Shown piece by piece: positions 7,563 to 17,113 of a stretch of 64,000 nt of DNA (within the stretch, counting starts at the first letter, position 1; each line of letters begins with the position of its first letter). Both the position numbers and the translations under genes were made by a program. Source of the DNA: Geothrix terrae (GTDB taxonomy: Bacteria > Acidobacteriota > Holophagae > Holophagales > Holophagaceae); the NCBI RefSeq assembly GCF_022808775.1, contig NZ_JAKZLA010000001.1, positions 124,001-188,000 on the forward strand, in the 5' to 3' direction. The notes below the pieces were generated by a model. The model worked only from the letters and a program-made list of their open reading frames with translations, was not told the origin of the DNA and ran no database searches.

Positions 7563-9305
7563 GTGAGCAAAGCGGGAACGCACACCGGGGCCCAGCTCAT
7601 CTGGGAATGCCTGACGCGGGAGGGCGTCACCACCGTGTTCGGCTATCCGGGCGGGGCCATCCTCCCCACCTATGACGCCATGGTGGACTTCTCCATCCGG
7701 CACGTGCTGGTGCGCCACGAGCAGAGCGCCGTGCACATGGCGGACGGCTACGCCCGGGCCTCGGGCCGGGTGGGCGTGGTGGTGGCCACCTCGGGCCCCG
7801 GCGCCACGAACCTGGTGACGGGCCTGGCCACGGCCATGATGGACTCCACGCCACTGGTGGCCATCACGGGCCAGGTGGGCTCCGGCGTGCTGGGCACCGA
7901 CGCCTTCCAGGAAGTGGACATCACGGGCATCACACTGCCCGTCACCAAGCACAACTACCTGGTGACACGGGCCGCGGACATCGTGCCCGCTCTGCGGGAG
8001 GCCTTCGCCGTGGCGAAGAGCGGGCGCTCGGGCCCCGTGCTGGTGGACATCACCAAGGACGCCCAGCAGGGCAGGGCGGACCTCGACTGGGAGGCGGCGG
8101 AGCCCATCCGGCACCTGCGCCACCTGCCGCCGCCCCTGGATCCCGAGGCCCTGGCCCGGGCCCTGGAGCTGATCCGCCACGCCAAGCGGCCCATCATCCT
8201 GGCGGGCCACGGCATCCAGATGTCCGGCGCCCGGGCCGAAGTGCTCACCCTGGCCGAGCGGGCCGACATCCCCTTCGCCCTGACCCTCCTGGGCCTGGGC
8301 GCGGTGCCCGCGACCCACCCCCTCAGCCTCGGCATGATGGGCATGCACGGCGAGGCCTGGGTGAACAAGGCCATCCAGGAGGCGGACCTCCTGCTGGCCT
8401 TCGGCATGCGCTTCGATGACCGGGTGACCGGCAAGCTCAAGGAGTACGCCCCCCACGCGAAGAAGATCCACATCGACATCGACGCCAGCGAACTGGGGAA
8501 GAACGTGCCCGTGGATGTGGCCATCGCCGGGGATCTGCTCACGGTTCTGCGGGCCCTCCTGCCGGATGTCCCCGTGGCGGACCGGTCCAAGTGGCTGAAG
8601 CAGATCCGCGGCTGGCGTGGCGATTCCGCCGTGCGCGACATCAAGAACCTGCCCGATGACGGCCACCTGTACGCGGCTCACGTGATGCACGACCTCTGGC
8701 GCCTCACGGGCGGGAACGCCGTGGTGGTGACGGACGTGGGGCAGCACCAGATGTGGGAGGCGCAGTACTACCACCACGACGCGGAGCGCAGCCTCATCAC
8801 CAGCGGGGGCGCGGGCACCATGGGCTTCGCCCTCCCGGCGGCCATCGGCGCCAAGCTGGCCCGGCCCGAGGCCGAGGTCTGGGTGGTGGCCGGCGACGGA
8901 GGCTTCCAGATGACCTTCGCCGAGCTGATGACCGCCGTGCAGGAGGGGGTGAAGGTGAACATCGCCATCATCAACAACGGCTTCCTCGGCATGGTCCGCC
9001 AGTGGCAGGCCCTGTTCTACGAGGGCCGCTACGCGGCGACGCCCATCCTGTCGCCGGACTTCGTGAAGCTGGCCGGCGCCTTCGGCATCCACGGCCAGCG
9101 CGTGGACACGCGGGCGGATCTGGCCGAGGCTGTGGCCGCGGCCCGGGCCGCCGAGGGCACCGCCCTCATCGAGTTCCGGGTGGAGCAGGAGGACAGCGTC
9201 TATCCCATGGTTCCCGCCGGCGCCGCCCTGCACGAGATGATCCGCCGTCCCGCCACTCATGCCGGCGCCAGCGCCATCGCCGAAACCGGATCCGACCCCG
9301 TCTGA
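7563..9305 (+). CDS. ilvB: Acetolactate synthase, large (catalytic) subunit
   Basis: A thiamine-diphosphate enzyme of 580 residues that makes acetolactate or acetohydroxybutyrate, the first common step of Val/Ile/Leu synthesis. The family marks are FGYPGGAILP near residue 26, the catalytic glutamate Glu53 in RHEQSAVHMADGYA, and the TPP/Mg motif GDGGFQMTFAEL followed by NN. Translation starts at GTG 7563, preceded by AAGGAGG. The small regulatory subunit gene follows ten bases downstream. It is probably co-transcribed with ilvD and controlled by the upstream attenuators. Confidence 0.97.
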   Translation: MSKAGTHTGAQLIWECLTREGVTTVFGYPGGAILPTYDAMVDFSIRHVLVRHEQSAVHMADGYARASGRVGVVVATSGPGATNLVTGLATAMMDSTPLVAITGQVGSGVLGTDAFQEVDITGITLPVTKHNYLVTRAADIVPALREAFAVAKSGRSGPVLVDITKDAQQGRADLDWEAAEPIRHLRHLPPPLDPEALARALELIRHAKRPIILAGHGIQMSGARAEVLTLAERADIPFALTLLGLGAVPATHPLSLGMMGMHGEAWVNKAIQEADLLLAFGMRFDDRVTGKLKEYAPHAKKIHIDIDASELGKNVPVDVAIAGDLLTVLRALLPDVPVADRSKWLKQIRGWRGDSAVRDIKNLPDDGHLYAAHVMHDLWRLTGGNAVVVTDVGQHQMWEAQYYHHDAERSLITSGGAGTMGFALPAAIGAKLARPEAEVWVVAGDGGFQMTFAELMTAVQEGVKVNIAIINNGFLGMVRQWQALFYEGRYAATPILSPDFVKLAGAFGIHGQRVDTRADLAEAVAAARAAEGTALIEFRVEQEDSVYPMVPAGAALHEMIRRPATHAGASAIAETGSDPV

Positions 9306-9315
9306 AAGGAATCCC

Positions 9316-9858
9316 ATGCCCCATGTGCTCGTGGTCTATACCGATGATGAACCGGGCGTGCTGACGCGGGTGGCCTCGCTGTTCCGCCGCCGGGGCTTCA
9401 ACATCCACTCGCTCACCGTGGGCCCAACCGAGCGACCCCACCAGTCCCGCATGACCATCGTCGTGGACGCGGAGGAAGCCACCGTGCGACTGGCGGTGGA
9501 GCACCTCAGGAAGCAGGTGAGCGTCCTCGAGGTCCAGCAGCTGGGCGACCGGCCCAAGGTGGTGCGGGACCTGGCCCTCATCCGCGTGGCGGCGGGTCTC
9601 GACGTGCGCTCCGAAGTCCTCCAGCTCGCCCAGGTCTTCCGCGCCAACGTGGTGGACATCGCCGGCGACAGCCTCGCCATCGAGTGCACCGGCGGCCCCG
9701 ACAAGATCGACGCCCTGGTGGACGCCCTTCGGCCCTTCGGGATCCTCGAGCTGGGGCGCACGGGGGCCGTCGCCATGGCCCGGGGCTCCCGGGCTTCGCC
9801 GCAGCCGCGCCTCACGGCCGCCCCCCAACCGGCCAGCAACCAGGCCATGTCCGTCTGA
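9316..9858 (+). CDS. ilvH: Acetolactate synthase, small (regulatory) subunit
   Basis: A 180-residue regulatory subunit that binds the IlvB-type catalytic subunit and mediates valine feedback. The N-terminal ACT domain (about residues 1-75) begins [20 protein letters not shown] and contains [16 protein letters not shown]. The C-terminal ALS_ss_C-like domain follows. ATG 9316 is preceded by GAAAGGA. The longer in-frame ATG at 9259 lies inside ilvB and is rejected. The Ala/Pro-rich tail of about 30 residues is not part of the usual domain. Confidence 0.95.
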   Translation: MPHVLVVYTDDEPGVLTRVASLFRRRGFNIHSLTVGPTERPHQSRMTIVVDAEEATVRLAVEHLRKQVSVLEVQQLGDRPKVVRDLALIRVAAGLDVRSEVLQLAQVFRANVVDIAGDSLAIECTGGPDKIDALVDALRPFGILELGRTGAVAMARGSRASPQPRLTAAPQPASNQAMSV

Positions 9859-9901
9859 TCCCCAAACCACCGACTTCCGACCACCCACCAAGGAGCCTCC
9901 C

Positions 9902-10918
9902 ATGGCCAAGATCCACTACGACGCCGACCTCGGCCTCATCCGCGCCCGCAAGGTCGCCATCCTGGGCTACGGCTCCCAGGGCCATGCCCACGCCCTCAAC
10001 CTCAAGGACAGCGGCGTCCACGTCCGCGTGGGCCTGCCCGCCAGTTCCGCCTCGCGAGCCAAGGCGGAGGCCCAGGGCCTCACCGTCACCACACCCGCAG
10101 AGGCCGCGGCCTGGGCGGACGTGATCATGGTGCTCACGCCCGATACGGGCCAGGCGGCGCTCTACCAGGAATCCATCGCACCCCACCTGGTGCCGGGGAA
10201 GACCCTGATGTTCGCCCACGGCTTCAACATCCGCTACGGCTGCATCGAGGTTCCCGCGGGCGTGGATGTGAGCCTGGCGGCCCCGAAGAGCCCCGGCCAC
10301 CGGGTCCGCGAGGTCTTCGTGGAAGGCGGCGGCACGCCGGGCCTCGTGGCCGTCCACCAGGACGCCAGCGGGCAGGCCCTGGCGGTGGCGCTCTCCTACG
10401 CGGCGGCCATCGGCCTCACCCGCGCCGGCGTGCTGGAGACCACCTTCACCGAGGAGACCGAGACGGACCTCTTCGGCGAGAAGGCGGTGCTCTGCGGCGG
10501 CACCAGCGCCCTGGTGAAGGCGGGCTTCGAGACCCTGGTGGAGGCGGGCTACCAGCCCGAGATCGCCTACTTCGAGTGCCTGCACGAACTGAAGCTCATC
10601 GTGGACCTGATGCAGCGGGGCGGCCTCAGCTACATGCGCTACAGCATCAGCGACACGGCCGAATACGGCGACTACACCGGGGGCCCCCGCATCGTGACCG
10701 CCCAGACCAAGGCGGAAATGAAGGAGATCCTGAAGGAGATCCAGGACGGCCGCTACGCCGAGGCCTGGCTGGAGGAGAACCGCACGGGCCGGAAGTGGTT
10801 CGAGGCTCAGCGGGCCGCCGACTACGACCACCCGCTGGAGCAGGTGGGGCGTGAATTGCGTCGCATGATGCCCTTCCTGGACCCCGTCGAGGTGCCGGCT
10901 CCTGCGGTCAAGAGCTGA
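9902..10918 (+). CDS. ilvC: Ketol-acid reductoisomerase, class I
   Basis: Isomerises and reduces acetolactate and acetohydroxybutyrate with NAD(P)H and Mg2+. At 338 residues it is the short class I form. The Rossmann motif [13 protein letters not shown] is at residues 22-34, with a serine-rich cofactor loop near residues 48-52. The C-terminal knotted domain contains [16 protein letters not shown] and the E-x-x-x-D-type metal ligands expected of the family. AAGGAG precedes the ATG. It ends the operon, and a 15-bp hairpin follows 33 bp downstream. Confidence 0.97.
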   Translation: MAKIHYDADLGLIRARKVAILGYGSQGHAHALNLKDSGVHVRVGLPASSASRAKAEAQGLTVTTPAEAAAWADVIMVLTPDTGQAALYQESIAPHLVPGKTLMFAHGFNIRYGCIEVPAGVDVSLAAPKSPGHRVREVFVEGGGTPGLVAVHQDASGQALAVALSYAAAIGLTRAGVLETTFTEETETDLFGEKAVLCGGTSALVKAGFETLVEAGYQPEIAYFECLHELKLIVDLMQRGGLSYMRYSISDTAEYGDYTGGPRIVTAQTKAEMKEILKEIQDGRYAEAWLEENRTGRKWFEAQRAADYDHPLEQVGRELRRMMPFLDPVEVPAPAVKS

Positions 10919-10950
10919 CATACCAGCTGTTGCATACGGAACATCCATGC

Positions 10951-10988
10951 CCATCCGGCCCGGCGGATCCTGACGCCGGGCCGGATGG
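10951..10988 (+). terminator. Hairpin terminator after ilvC
   Basis: CCATCCGGCCCGGCG (10951-10965) pairs perfectly with 10974-10988, giving a 15-bp stem and an 8-base loop. The following CTTCTC is only weakly T-rich, so termination may be partial. It lies 32 bp after the last gene of the ilv operon. Confidence 0.7.
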
Positions 10989-11101
10989 CTTCTCGGGGAG
11001 GTGATTTTGACCCCGAGTAGGAAGGTTGAACCCCGTCACAGGGGGAATGGCCTCAGAATGACATTGGGAGAAAAGCCATTTCCGCTCCCACGGAGCCAAG
11101 C

Positions 11102-12829
11102 ATGTCCGAGTCTTTCTTCAACACCGCGTCTCTGCCGACCCTCCAGGGTTGGCAGGCACCCGGTTCCATGGATTTCCAGGCCGCCTTCCTCCGCGCCGGG
11201 GGCTGGGCGCTGACGCGCACCGAGGCCTTTCCGGACGCCGCCAAGCTGCGGGAACGCCTGCAGGAACTGAAGGCCTCCATGCGCGAGGGCGCCCGCATCG
11301 GGCTGGACCTGCGCGGCCTCCGCGACAGCGCGGATTCGGTCATGGCCGCCGCCCGCGAGGCGGGGGTGGCCTTCCTGCTGCACACGGCGGAGCTGCCCCC
11401 CACCCTGGCCATGCTCCGCCACGCGAACCTGCCCCGCATCGTGGCCGTGCAGAACGCCGAGGAGGCGGCCCAGGCCAAGGCCGGCGGCGCCTCGGGCCTC
11501 CTGGCCCGGGCGGGCTTGGTGGCGGCCCTGCGGCACCTGGGCCTGCCGGTGATGGCCACGGCCGACACCGAGGCCGAGGCCCGGCAGGCCATGGCCGACG
11601 GCGCCGTGGGCCTCCAGCCCCGCACGCCCTCCCTCCTGGATGCCTCGCCCCTGGCGGCGTTCCGGACCCGGCTCATGGCGGGTCTCGATTCCATGGCCCA
11701 GTCCCTGGTGCGCAAGGGCGCCTGCACGCTGCCCCGCCTGCGCATCCGCAACCTCGACCTGGCCTATCCCATCCAGCAGGGCGGCATGGGCGTGGGCATT
11801 TCCTGGGAGGGCCTGGCGGGCGCCGTGGCCCACGAGGGCTGCGTGGGCCTCGTATCGGCCATCGGCACGGGCTACCACGGCTCCGCCAATCCCAAGATGC
11901 GCCTGGGCCGCCCCGACGGCTCTGATTCGCTGAATCCCCCCAAGGCCCTGGAGTGGATCATCCGGGAGGCCCGCGAGCGCTCGGCCGGCCGCGGCGCCGT
12001 GGGCGTGAACATCCTCTGCGCCATCGAGGGCTACGAGGCCGCCGTGAAGGCCTCCCTGGCCGGCGGCGCCCAGATGATCGTGTCCGGCGCGGGCCTGCCC
12101 CTGGGCCTGCCGGGCATGGTGGGCGACGCAGATGTGGCCCTGGTGCCCATCGTGTCCTCGGGCCGGGCCCTCAATGTCATCTGCAAGCAGTGGCAGCGGA
12201 AATTCAGCCGCCTGCCGGACGCGGTGGTGCTGGAGGGCCCCGAGAGCGGCGGCCACCAGGGCTTCAGCCACGAGGGCTGCGCCGATCCGGCTCACACCCT
12301 GGAGAACATCCTGCCCGAGGTCATCGAGGAGCGGGACAAGTGGGGTGACTTCCCCATCCTGGTGGCGGGCGGTGTCTGGGACCATGCGGACATCCAGCGC
12401 TTCCTGGCCCTCGGCGCCTCCGGCGTGCAGATGGGCACCCGCTTCATCGGCACCTTCGAGTGCGACGCCTCGCCGATCTTCAAGGAGGTCATCCTCCGCG
12501 CCAAGGCCGAGGACATCGGCCTCATGAAGTCCCCCGTGGGCCTGCCCGCCCGCGGCGTGCGCACCTCCCTGCAGGCGCGCATAGAGGCCGGTACCGCGCC
12601 CCAGATCCGCTGCGTGAGCAACTGCCTGTCGCCCTGCGGCCACGGCAAGGGCGCCGCCGCCGTGGGCTACTGCATCGCCGATCGTCTGGCGGACGCCATG
12701 AAGGGTGACGAGGAGAATGGCCTCTTCTTCACCGGCAGCAACGGGGCCAAGCTCCGTGACCTGATCAGCGTCCGCGACCTCATCGAGGAGCTGACCCAGG
12801 ATCCGGGGCTGCAGCGCGTCTACGCCTGA
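11102..12829 (+). CDS. Nitronate monooxygenase / 2-nitropropane dioxygenase-like flavoprotein with long N-terminal extension
   Basis: The C-terminal two thirds (about residues 210-560) match the FMN-dependent nitronate monooxygenase/enoyl-reductase barrel: YPIQQGGMGVGISW, IVSGAGLPLGLPG, the ESGGHQGFS loop with its His, and a phosphate-binding end LALGASGVQMGTRF. The first 200 residues are not part of the usual enzyme of about 330-360 residues. They contain repeats such as AREAGVAFLLHT and MADGAVGLQPRT that look like a degenerate barrel. Physiological substrates of this family are often unknown. GGAG precedes ATG 11102. It is transcribed alone after the ilv terminator. Confidence 0.8.
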   Translation: MSESFFNTASLPTLQGWQAPGSMDFQAAFLRAGGWALTRTEAFPDAAKLRERLQELKASMREGARIGLDLRGLRDSADSVMAAAREAGVAFLLHTAELPPTLAMLRHANLPRIVAVQNAEEAAQAKAGGASGLLARAGLVAALRHLGLPVMATADTEAEARQAMADGAVGLQPRTPSLLDASPLAAFRTRLMAGLDSMAQSLVRKGACTLPRLRIRNLDLAYPIQQGGMGVGISWEGLAGAVAHEGCVGLVSAIGTGYHGSANPKMRLGRPDGSDSLNPPKALEWIIREARERSAGRGAVGVNILCAIEGYEAAVKASLAGGAQMIVSGAGLPLGLPGMVGDADVALVPIVSSGRALNVICKQWQRKFSRLPDAVVLEGPESGGHQGFSHEGCADPAHTLENILPEVIEERDKWGDFPILVAGGVWDHADIQRFLALGASGVQMGTRFIGTFECDASPIFKEVILRAKAEDIGLMKSPVGLPARGVRTSLQARIEAGTAPQIRCVSNCLSPCGHGKGAAAVGYCIADRLADAMKGDEENGLFFTGSNGAKLRDLISVRDLIEELTQDPGLQRVYA

Positions 12830-12903
12830 AGCCCTGAGCGGCTCTAACAAATCGGCGCACGCGAAGGCCGCAGAGGAAGCGGAGATAGGCTGAGAAGAGA
12901 ATC

Positions 12904-12921
12904 ATCAGGCTTTGGCCTGAT
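12904..12921. terminator. Weak hairpin between convergent genes
   Basis: ATCAGGC (12904-12910) and GCCTGAT (12915-12921) form a 7-bp stem with a TTTG loop followed by TT. It lies between two converging genes and could act on either strand. The rest of the 147-bp gap shows nothing else. Confidence 0.4.
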
Positions 12922-12976
12922 TTCCCCTGCGTCCCTCAGCTTTCTCCACGACCTCCGCGAATGTGGTGGCCTTCAG

Positions 12977-13822
12977 TCAACCGCGCCGCTCGGCCACGAT
13001 CTCCAGGACCATGGGCGTGATCATCAAGGTCCGGGAGTCGGCTTCGGCGGCGCGGAGTGCCTCGCGCACGGAGCGGACCCAGGCCTCGTCCACGCGGCCC
13101 AGCTCCAGGAGGCGCAGGAGGTTGGTCTCCACGAAGGCGGAGGGCCACTTCCAGATGAAGTCCGTGGGAGGGATCACGAAGATCTTCGGCTCGAGGCGCG
13201 TCACGGCGAGGCCGGCGGCCTCGAGCAGGGTGGGGAGGGAGAGCGCGATGTCCGGCTCACCGCCGGAGGCCCGCCAACTGGCCATGACTTCCGATACGAA
13301 CGACTCCAGGGGCGGGCAGGGGGGCGCCAGGCGCCAGGTGCGGTAGTCCAGGTACTCGTGGAAGATGGCCACGCCTCCGGGCTTCAGGGCCCGGGCCACG
13401 ACGCCCACCAACTTCGCGGGATCGGATACGAAGGAGGCTACCCAGCGGCACCAGGTGGCGTCCATGTCCGTCACCTCCAGGGGGCCCGCCATGAGGTCCT
13501 GCTCGTGGAAGCGGACATTCGCGAGGCCGCGCGCCTGGCAGGCCCCGCGGGCATGCTGGAGGAAGTTGCCCGAGCGCTCGGCGGCATGGACCTCGCCCGT
13601 CGGGCCTACGATCTCGGCCAGGTCCAACGTGGCGTAGCCGGGGCCGGCGCCGACATCGAGCACCCGGGAACCGGTGGTGATCCCCGCCCTCCGCCAGCAT
13701 TCCAGCACCTGGGGGCGCCAGACCCGGTGCTGCAGTCCCAGCCGCTCGATCTCCTCCCGGTGCGTCCCGAGGACATAGTCGCGCTCGTCGGATCCGGCCA
13801 CCCCCGCCTCCATGCCTGTCAT
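12977..13822 (-). CDS. Class I SAM-dependent methyltransferase
   Basis: A 281-residue protein with the Rossmann methyltransferase core. Motif I, RVLDVGAGPGYATLDLAE, is near residue 55, motif II HAAERSGNFL follows, then FHEQDLM and the motif IV-like DATWCRWVASF. The fold resembles UbiE/UbiG-type enzymes, but the substrate cannot be read from the sequence. The neighbouring hypothetical gene 23 bp upstream on the same strand gives no clue. It converges on the flavoprotein gene. Confidence 0.85.
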   Translation of the reverse strand: MTGMEAGVAGSDERDYVLGTHREEIERLGLQHRVWRPQVLECWRRAGITTGSRVLDVGAGPGYATLDLAEIVGPTGEVHAAERSGNFLQHARGACQARGLANVRFHEQDLMAGPLEVTDMDATWCRWVASFVSDPAKLVGVVARALKPGGVAIFHEYLDYRTWRLAPPCPPLESFVSEVMASWRASGGEPDIALSLPTLLEAAGLAVTRLEPKIFVIPPTDFIWKWPSAFVETNLLRLLELGRVDEAWVRSVREALRAAEADSRTLMITPMVLEIVAERRG

Positions 13823-13845
13823 GACGCCAGTCTAGCCGGGCGGGC

Positions 13846-14832
13846 TCAGCTGGCGTTGGGATGCCGCTCCAGCAGCTGGCGCAATGGCGCGTTGCGCTTC
13901 ACGGCGTCCTGGCGGCGGAGGTGGGCGATGAGCTGGGGCGGCGTGGCGCTCCAGCGGCCCAGGTTCTGGATGAGCAGGGTGGAGACGTAGGTGCGGCGGC
14001 AGAGCAGGGCGGTGGCGTGGCCATCCAGTGTGAGGCCCACCAGGCTGGCCAGGCAGCGGCCCTCGGTGGTGAGGATGAGCTCGGCCTTCTCCTCGCCCGT
14101 GCGCTGGGTGAAGCTGGCGCGGAGCAGGTCCCGGGCCATGGCGCGCACCTGCTCCGGCGCGTCGCGGGAGGTGGCCACCAAGTACTGCTCTGCCAGGCGC
14201 CGGGAGGACCAGAGGCGGCGGTAGAGGCTGGCCGGGAGCAGGGGATTCTGGAGGAGGGCCCGGCGAACCCCGGCGTCGTTCGTGAAGCCGGCCCGTCCGC
14301 CCAGGGCCTCCAGACCCGCCGTGGTGCGGTGATGGGCGGCGATGAGGCGAGCGTGAACAGGGCCCACCCGGGGGTTCTCCAGCACCGAACGGATCACCTC
14401 GGCCGTGGGGTCGAAGCACCATGCGCTCAGCTCGGGCTCCACGGCGATCCGGGCCAGGGCCACCCGCTCGTCCACGGGCTTCGGGTGCAGCTGGTGCTCG
14501 AAGAGCTGGCGGTGGGTCGCCGTCCGGGCGGCGGCCGTGGGGGTGTCCTCCTCGGCTTCCTCGCCCCCTTCTGCTTCCTCCGCCTCGGATTCGCGCGGGG
14601 GCGGTGGTGGCGTCGGGCGCGGACGGGCCGCGGGGGGTTCCGGAACCACGGCCCCCAGGGCCACCAGGTCCCGGAGCATGCCGGTCAGCTGGTCCTGGCC
14701 CAGGCCCGTGAGGGCAGCCAGGGTCGGGATGTCCAGCGTCCCGTCCAGGCGCGACAGCAGGTAACCCTGCTTGGGATCGAGGGGCAGCGAGCGGGCATCC
14801 ACTTCCGCCCGCGGGACAGGTCTCCAGGTCAT
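13846..14832 (-). CDS. Conserved hypothetical protein with acidic linker
   Basis: 328 residues from ATG 14832 (MTWRPVPRAEVDARSLPL). The open frame continues upstream in low-complexity sequence antisense to radA, so I use the first start outside radA. The N-terminal domain (about residues 15-60) reads LDPKQGYLLSRLDG and LTGLGQDQLTGMLRDL, a small helical module that I associate with repeats of 'initiation' or winged-helix type in deltaproteobacteria and Acidobacteria. A Pro- then Glu-rich linker (about 65-105) follows, and then an alpha-helical C-terminal half resembling HEAT-like repeats. No catalytic motif is seen. Confidence 0.6.
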   Translation of the reverse strand: MTWRPVPRAEVDARSLPLDPKQGYLLSRLDGTLDIPTLAALTGLGQDQLTGMLRDLVALGAVVPEPPAARPRPTPPPPPRESEAEEAEGGEEAEEDTPTAAARTATHRQLFEHQLHPKPVDERVALARIAVEPELSAWCFDPTAEVIRSVLENPRVGPVHARLIAAHHRTTAGLEALGGRAGFTNDAGVRRALLQNPLLPASLYRRLWSSRRLAEQYLVATSRDAPEQVRAMARDLLRASFTQRTGEEKAELILTTEGRCLASLVGLTLDGHATALLCRRTYVSTLLIQNLGRWSATPPQLIAHLRRQDAVKRNAPLRQLLERHPNAS

Positions 14833-14864
14833 CGGAAGAGCATAGGCTGGATGAGGGACACGGC

Positions 14865-16229
14865 CTACTCCTCCACCACGCCCTTCAGCCACGCCTTGCC
14901 CCGCAGGCGCTCGACACTGGTCTCGGGGAAGAGGTCCAGGGGGCTCCGTCCCTCCAGCCCCAGCCGGGGCACGGCGGCACAGGCGAAGCCCAGGCGGGCG
15001 CCTTCCTGGAGGCGCAGGGGGAGCTGGGCCACGGGGCGCACCTCGCCGGTGAGGCCGACCTCGCCCATGAAGAGGCCCTTCTCGGCCAGGAGCCGGCCCG
15101 TGGCGCTGCTGCACAAGGCGGCGATGACGGCCAGGTCCGCGGCGGGATCCTCGATCTCCAGGCCGCCGGCCACGTTCACGTAGACGTCCCTGTCGTGGAG
15201 CTGCACGCCGCCCCGGCGCTCGGCCACGGCGCAGAGCATGGACAGGCGCTGGCCGTCGATGCCGAGGGCCGTGCGGCGGGGGATGCCCAGGCCTGCGGCG
15301 GCCACCAGGGCCTGGATCTCCACGACCATGGGCCGGGTACCGCTGAGCACCACGGTGGCGGCGCAGCCGGGCCGGGGCTCGGCGTCCAGGAAGAAGGGAT
15401 TGCCTTCGGCAGGCACCAGGCCCTTCTCGGTCATGGCGAAAACGCCCAGCTCGAAGGCGGCGCCGAAGCGGTTCTTGAGGGCGCGCAGCAGGCGGTGGTG
15501 GTGGTGCCGGTCGCCCTCGAAGGCCAGCACCGTGTCCACCAGGTGCTCCAGCACCTTGGGGCCCGCGAGGCCGCCGTCCTTGGTGACGTGGCCCACCAGC
15601 ACCAGGGGCGTGCCCGTGGTCTTGGCCCAGCGGGTGAGCATGGCGGCGCAGCCGCGCACCTGGCTCACGCTTCCGGCGCTGCTCTCGAAATCGGGGTCGA
15701 AGAGGGTCTGGATGCTGTCCACCAGCAGAAGGCCCGGCTTCATGCGCTCGGCCTCCTCGATGATGCGGCGAACATCCGTCTCCGCCAGCAGGTGGATGCC
15801 TGGGTTCTCGGCCCCAAGGCGCTGGGCCCGCAGCTTGATCTGGCGCTCACTCTCCTCGCCGCTGGCGTAGAGGACGGTGCCCTCCGCCGTGGCCGCCCAC
15901 TGGAGCAGCAGCGTGGACTTGCCGATGCCCGGCTCGCCGCCCAGCAGGGCCACCATGCCCGGCACCACGCCGCCGCCCAGCACGCGGTCCAGCTCCACGA
16001 GGCCCGTGGGGCTGCGCTGGGTATCCGTCACCTCCACATCGGGAAGCGCCACGGGGCCCGTGTAGTGGCTCTGTGAATAGGCCGACCTGGCGCGCTGGAG
16101 GTCGCGCTTCAAGGACCCGCGCACCTCCTGCACCGTGTCCCAGGCGCCGCAGGCCGTGCACTTACCCAGGGCCTTGGGATGGCGGGCGCCGCAGGCCGTG
16201 CACTCGAAGAGTGGACCGGACTTCGCCAT
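14865..16229 (-). CDS. radA: DNA repair protein RadA
   Basis: A RecA-like ATPase/helicase that promotes branch migration in recombinational repair. At 454 residues it has all three RadA marks: a C4 zinc finger (Cys10, Cys13, Cys24, Cys27), a Walker A GEPGIGKST with Lys104, and the RadA-specific KNRFG at residues 252-256. The C-terminal Lon-like domain holds GEVGLTGEVRPV. The stop lies 32 bp before the hypothetical gene, and the ATG overlaps the stop of the B12-binding gene by one base, so the two are probably co-transcribed. Confidence 0.97.
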   Translation of the reverse strand: MAKSGPLFECTACGARHPKALGKCTACGAWDTVQEVRGSLKRDLQRARSAYSQSHYTGPVALPDVEVTDTQRSPTGLVELDRVLGGGVVPGMVALLGGEPGIGKSTLLLQWAATAEGTVLYASGEESERQIKLRAQRLGAENPGIHLLAETDVRRIIEEAERMKPGLLLVDSIQTLFDPDFESSAGSVSQVRGCAAMLTRWAKTTGTPLVLVGHVTKDGGLAGPKVLEHLVDTVLAFEGDRHHHHRLLRALKNRFGAAFELGVFAMTEKGLVPAEGNPFFLDAEPRPGCAATVVLSGTRPMVVEIQALVAAAGLGIPRRTALGIDGQRLSMLCAVAERRGGVQLHDRDVYVNVAGGLEIEDPAADLAVIAALCSSATGRLLAEKGLFMGEVGLTGEVRPVAQLPLRLQEGARLGFACAAVPRLGLEGRSPLDLFPETSVERLRGKAWLKGVVEE

Positions 16230-16627
16230 CAGGCCGGGATCTCGCGGCGGATGAAGGTCACGATGTCATCGGTGTTCGTGCCGGGCTGGAAGATCTCGCG
16301 GATGCCGAGGGCCTTGAGGCCGGGGATGTCCTCGTCGGGGATGATGCCGCCGGCGAAGACCAGCACGTCGTCCGCGCCCTGCTCCTTCAGCAGCCGCATG
16401 ACCTCGGGGAAGATCTGGTTGTGGGCGCCGCTGAGGATGCTCAGGCCCAGCACGCGCGCGTCCTCCTGCACCACGGCCGCCGCGATCTGCTGGGGCGTCT
16501 GGCGCAGGCCCGTGTAGATGACCTCCATGCCGGCGTCCCGCAGGGCGCGGGCCACAACCTTGGCGCCGCGGTCGTGCCCATCGAGGCCCGGCTTGGCGAT
16601 GACGACGCGGATCGGCGCTTGGCTCAT
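16229..16627 (-). CDS. Cobalamin (B12)-binding domain protein, methylmalonyl-CoA mutase C-terminal type
   Basis: A 132-residue stand-alone B12-binding domain. The DxHxxG signature appears as DGHDRG (residues 16-21), with the lower-axial histidine at 18. [15 protein letters not shown] and [16 protein letters not shown] are the typical second and third binding segments of the methylmalonyl-CoA mutase small domain. It would serve as the B12-carrying subunit of an acyl-CoA mutase whose large subunit is encoded outside the window. It is coupled to radA by a one-base overlap, a context that does not explain its role. Confidence 0.88.
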   Translation of the reverse strand: MSQAPIRVVIAKPGLDGHDRGAKVVARALRDAGMEVIYTGLRQTPQQIAAAVVQEDARVLGLSILSGAHNQIFPEVMRLLKEQGADDVLVFAGGIIPDEDIPGLKALGIREIFQPGTNTDDIVTFIRREIPA

Positions 16628-16646
16628 GGAGACTCCGGTGGGCGAT

Positions 16647-17102
16647 TTACCAGTTTTCAGTCTGCCTCAGCGCCTCGTAAAGGCCAATGGCGGCGGCCTG
16701 GGCCAGATTCAGGCTGCGGTGGTGATCGCCGAGCATGGGGATGCGCACCAGCTGGTCCTTGTGGGTCGCCAGCAGGTCGTCGGGCAGGCCCACGGTCTCC
16801 CGGCCGAACACCAGGCCGTCGCCGAAGGCCCAGGGGATCTGGGTGTGGCGCTTGGCCCCCTTGGTGCTGAAGAACCAGAGGCGCATGGCGGGGTTGCGGG
16901 TCTGGAAGTCCTCCCAGCTCTCGTAGTGGGTGGGCTCCAGCTTCTCCCAGTAGTCCAGCCCCGCCCGGCGAAGGTAGTAGTCGCTGGTGTCGAAGCCCAG
17001 GGGGTGGATCAGGTGGAGCTTCGCCCCGTTGTTCACGCAGAGGCGCCCGATGCTTCCGGTGTTCTGCGGAATCTCGGGCTGGTGCAAGATGATGTGGAAC
17101 AT
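16647..17102 (-). CDS. trmL: tRNA (cytidine(34)-2'-O)-methyltransferase TrmL
   Basis: A 151-residue SPOUT methyltransferase, the minimal TrmL length, that modifies the ribose of the wobble base in tRNA-Leu species. The family start [19 protein letters not shown], the middle [20 protein letters not shown], and the C-terminal knot with [13 protein letters not shown] and [18 protein letters not shown] are all present. It precedes the B12-binding gene and radA. Its ATG is only 11 bp from the divergent HIT gene, so its promoter must lie within that gene's coding sequence. Confidence 0.94.
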   Translation of the reverse strand: MFHIILHQPEIPQNTGSIGRLCVNNGAKLHLIHPLGFDTSDYYLRRAGLDYWEKLEPTHYESWEDFQTRNPAMRLWFFSTKGAKRHTQIPWAFGDGLVFGRETVGLPDDLLATHKDQLVRIPMLGDHHRSLNLAQAAAIGLYEALRQTENW

Positions 17103-17113
17103 GGGGGGTCCTG

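Noticed and set aside
16628-16646. Cobalamin riboswitch near the B12-binding protein
   Set aside because: Only 19 bp separate it from trmL. There is no space and no B12-box-like sequence.
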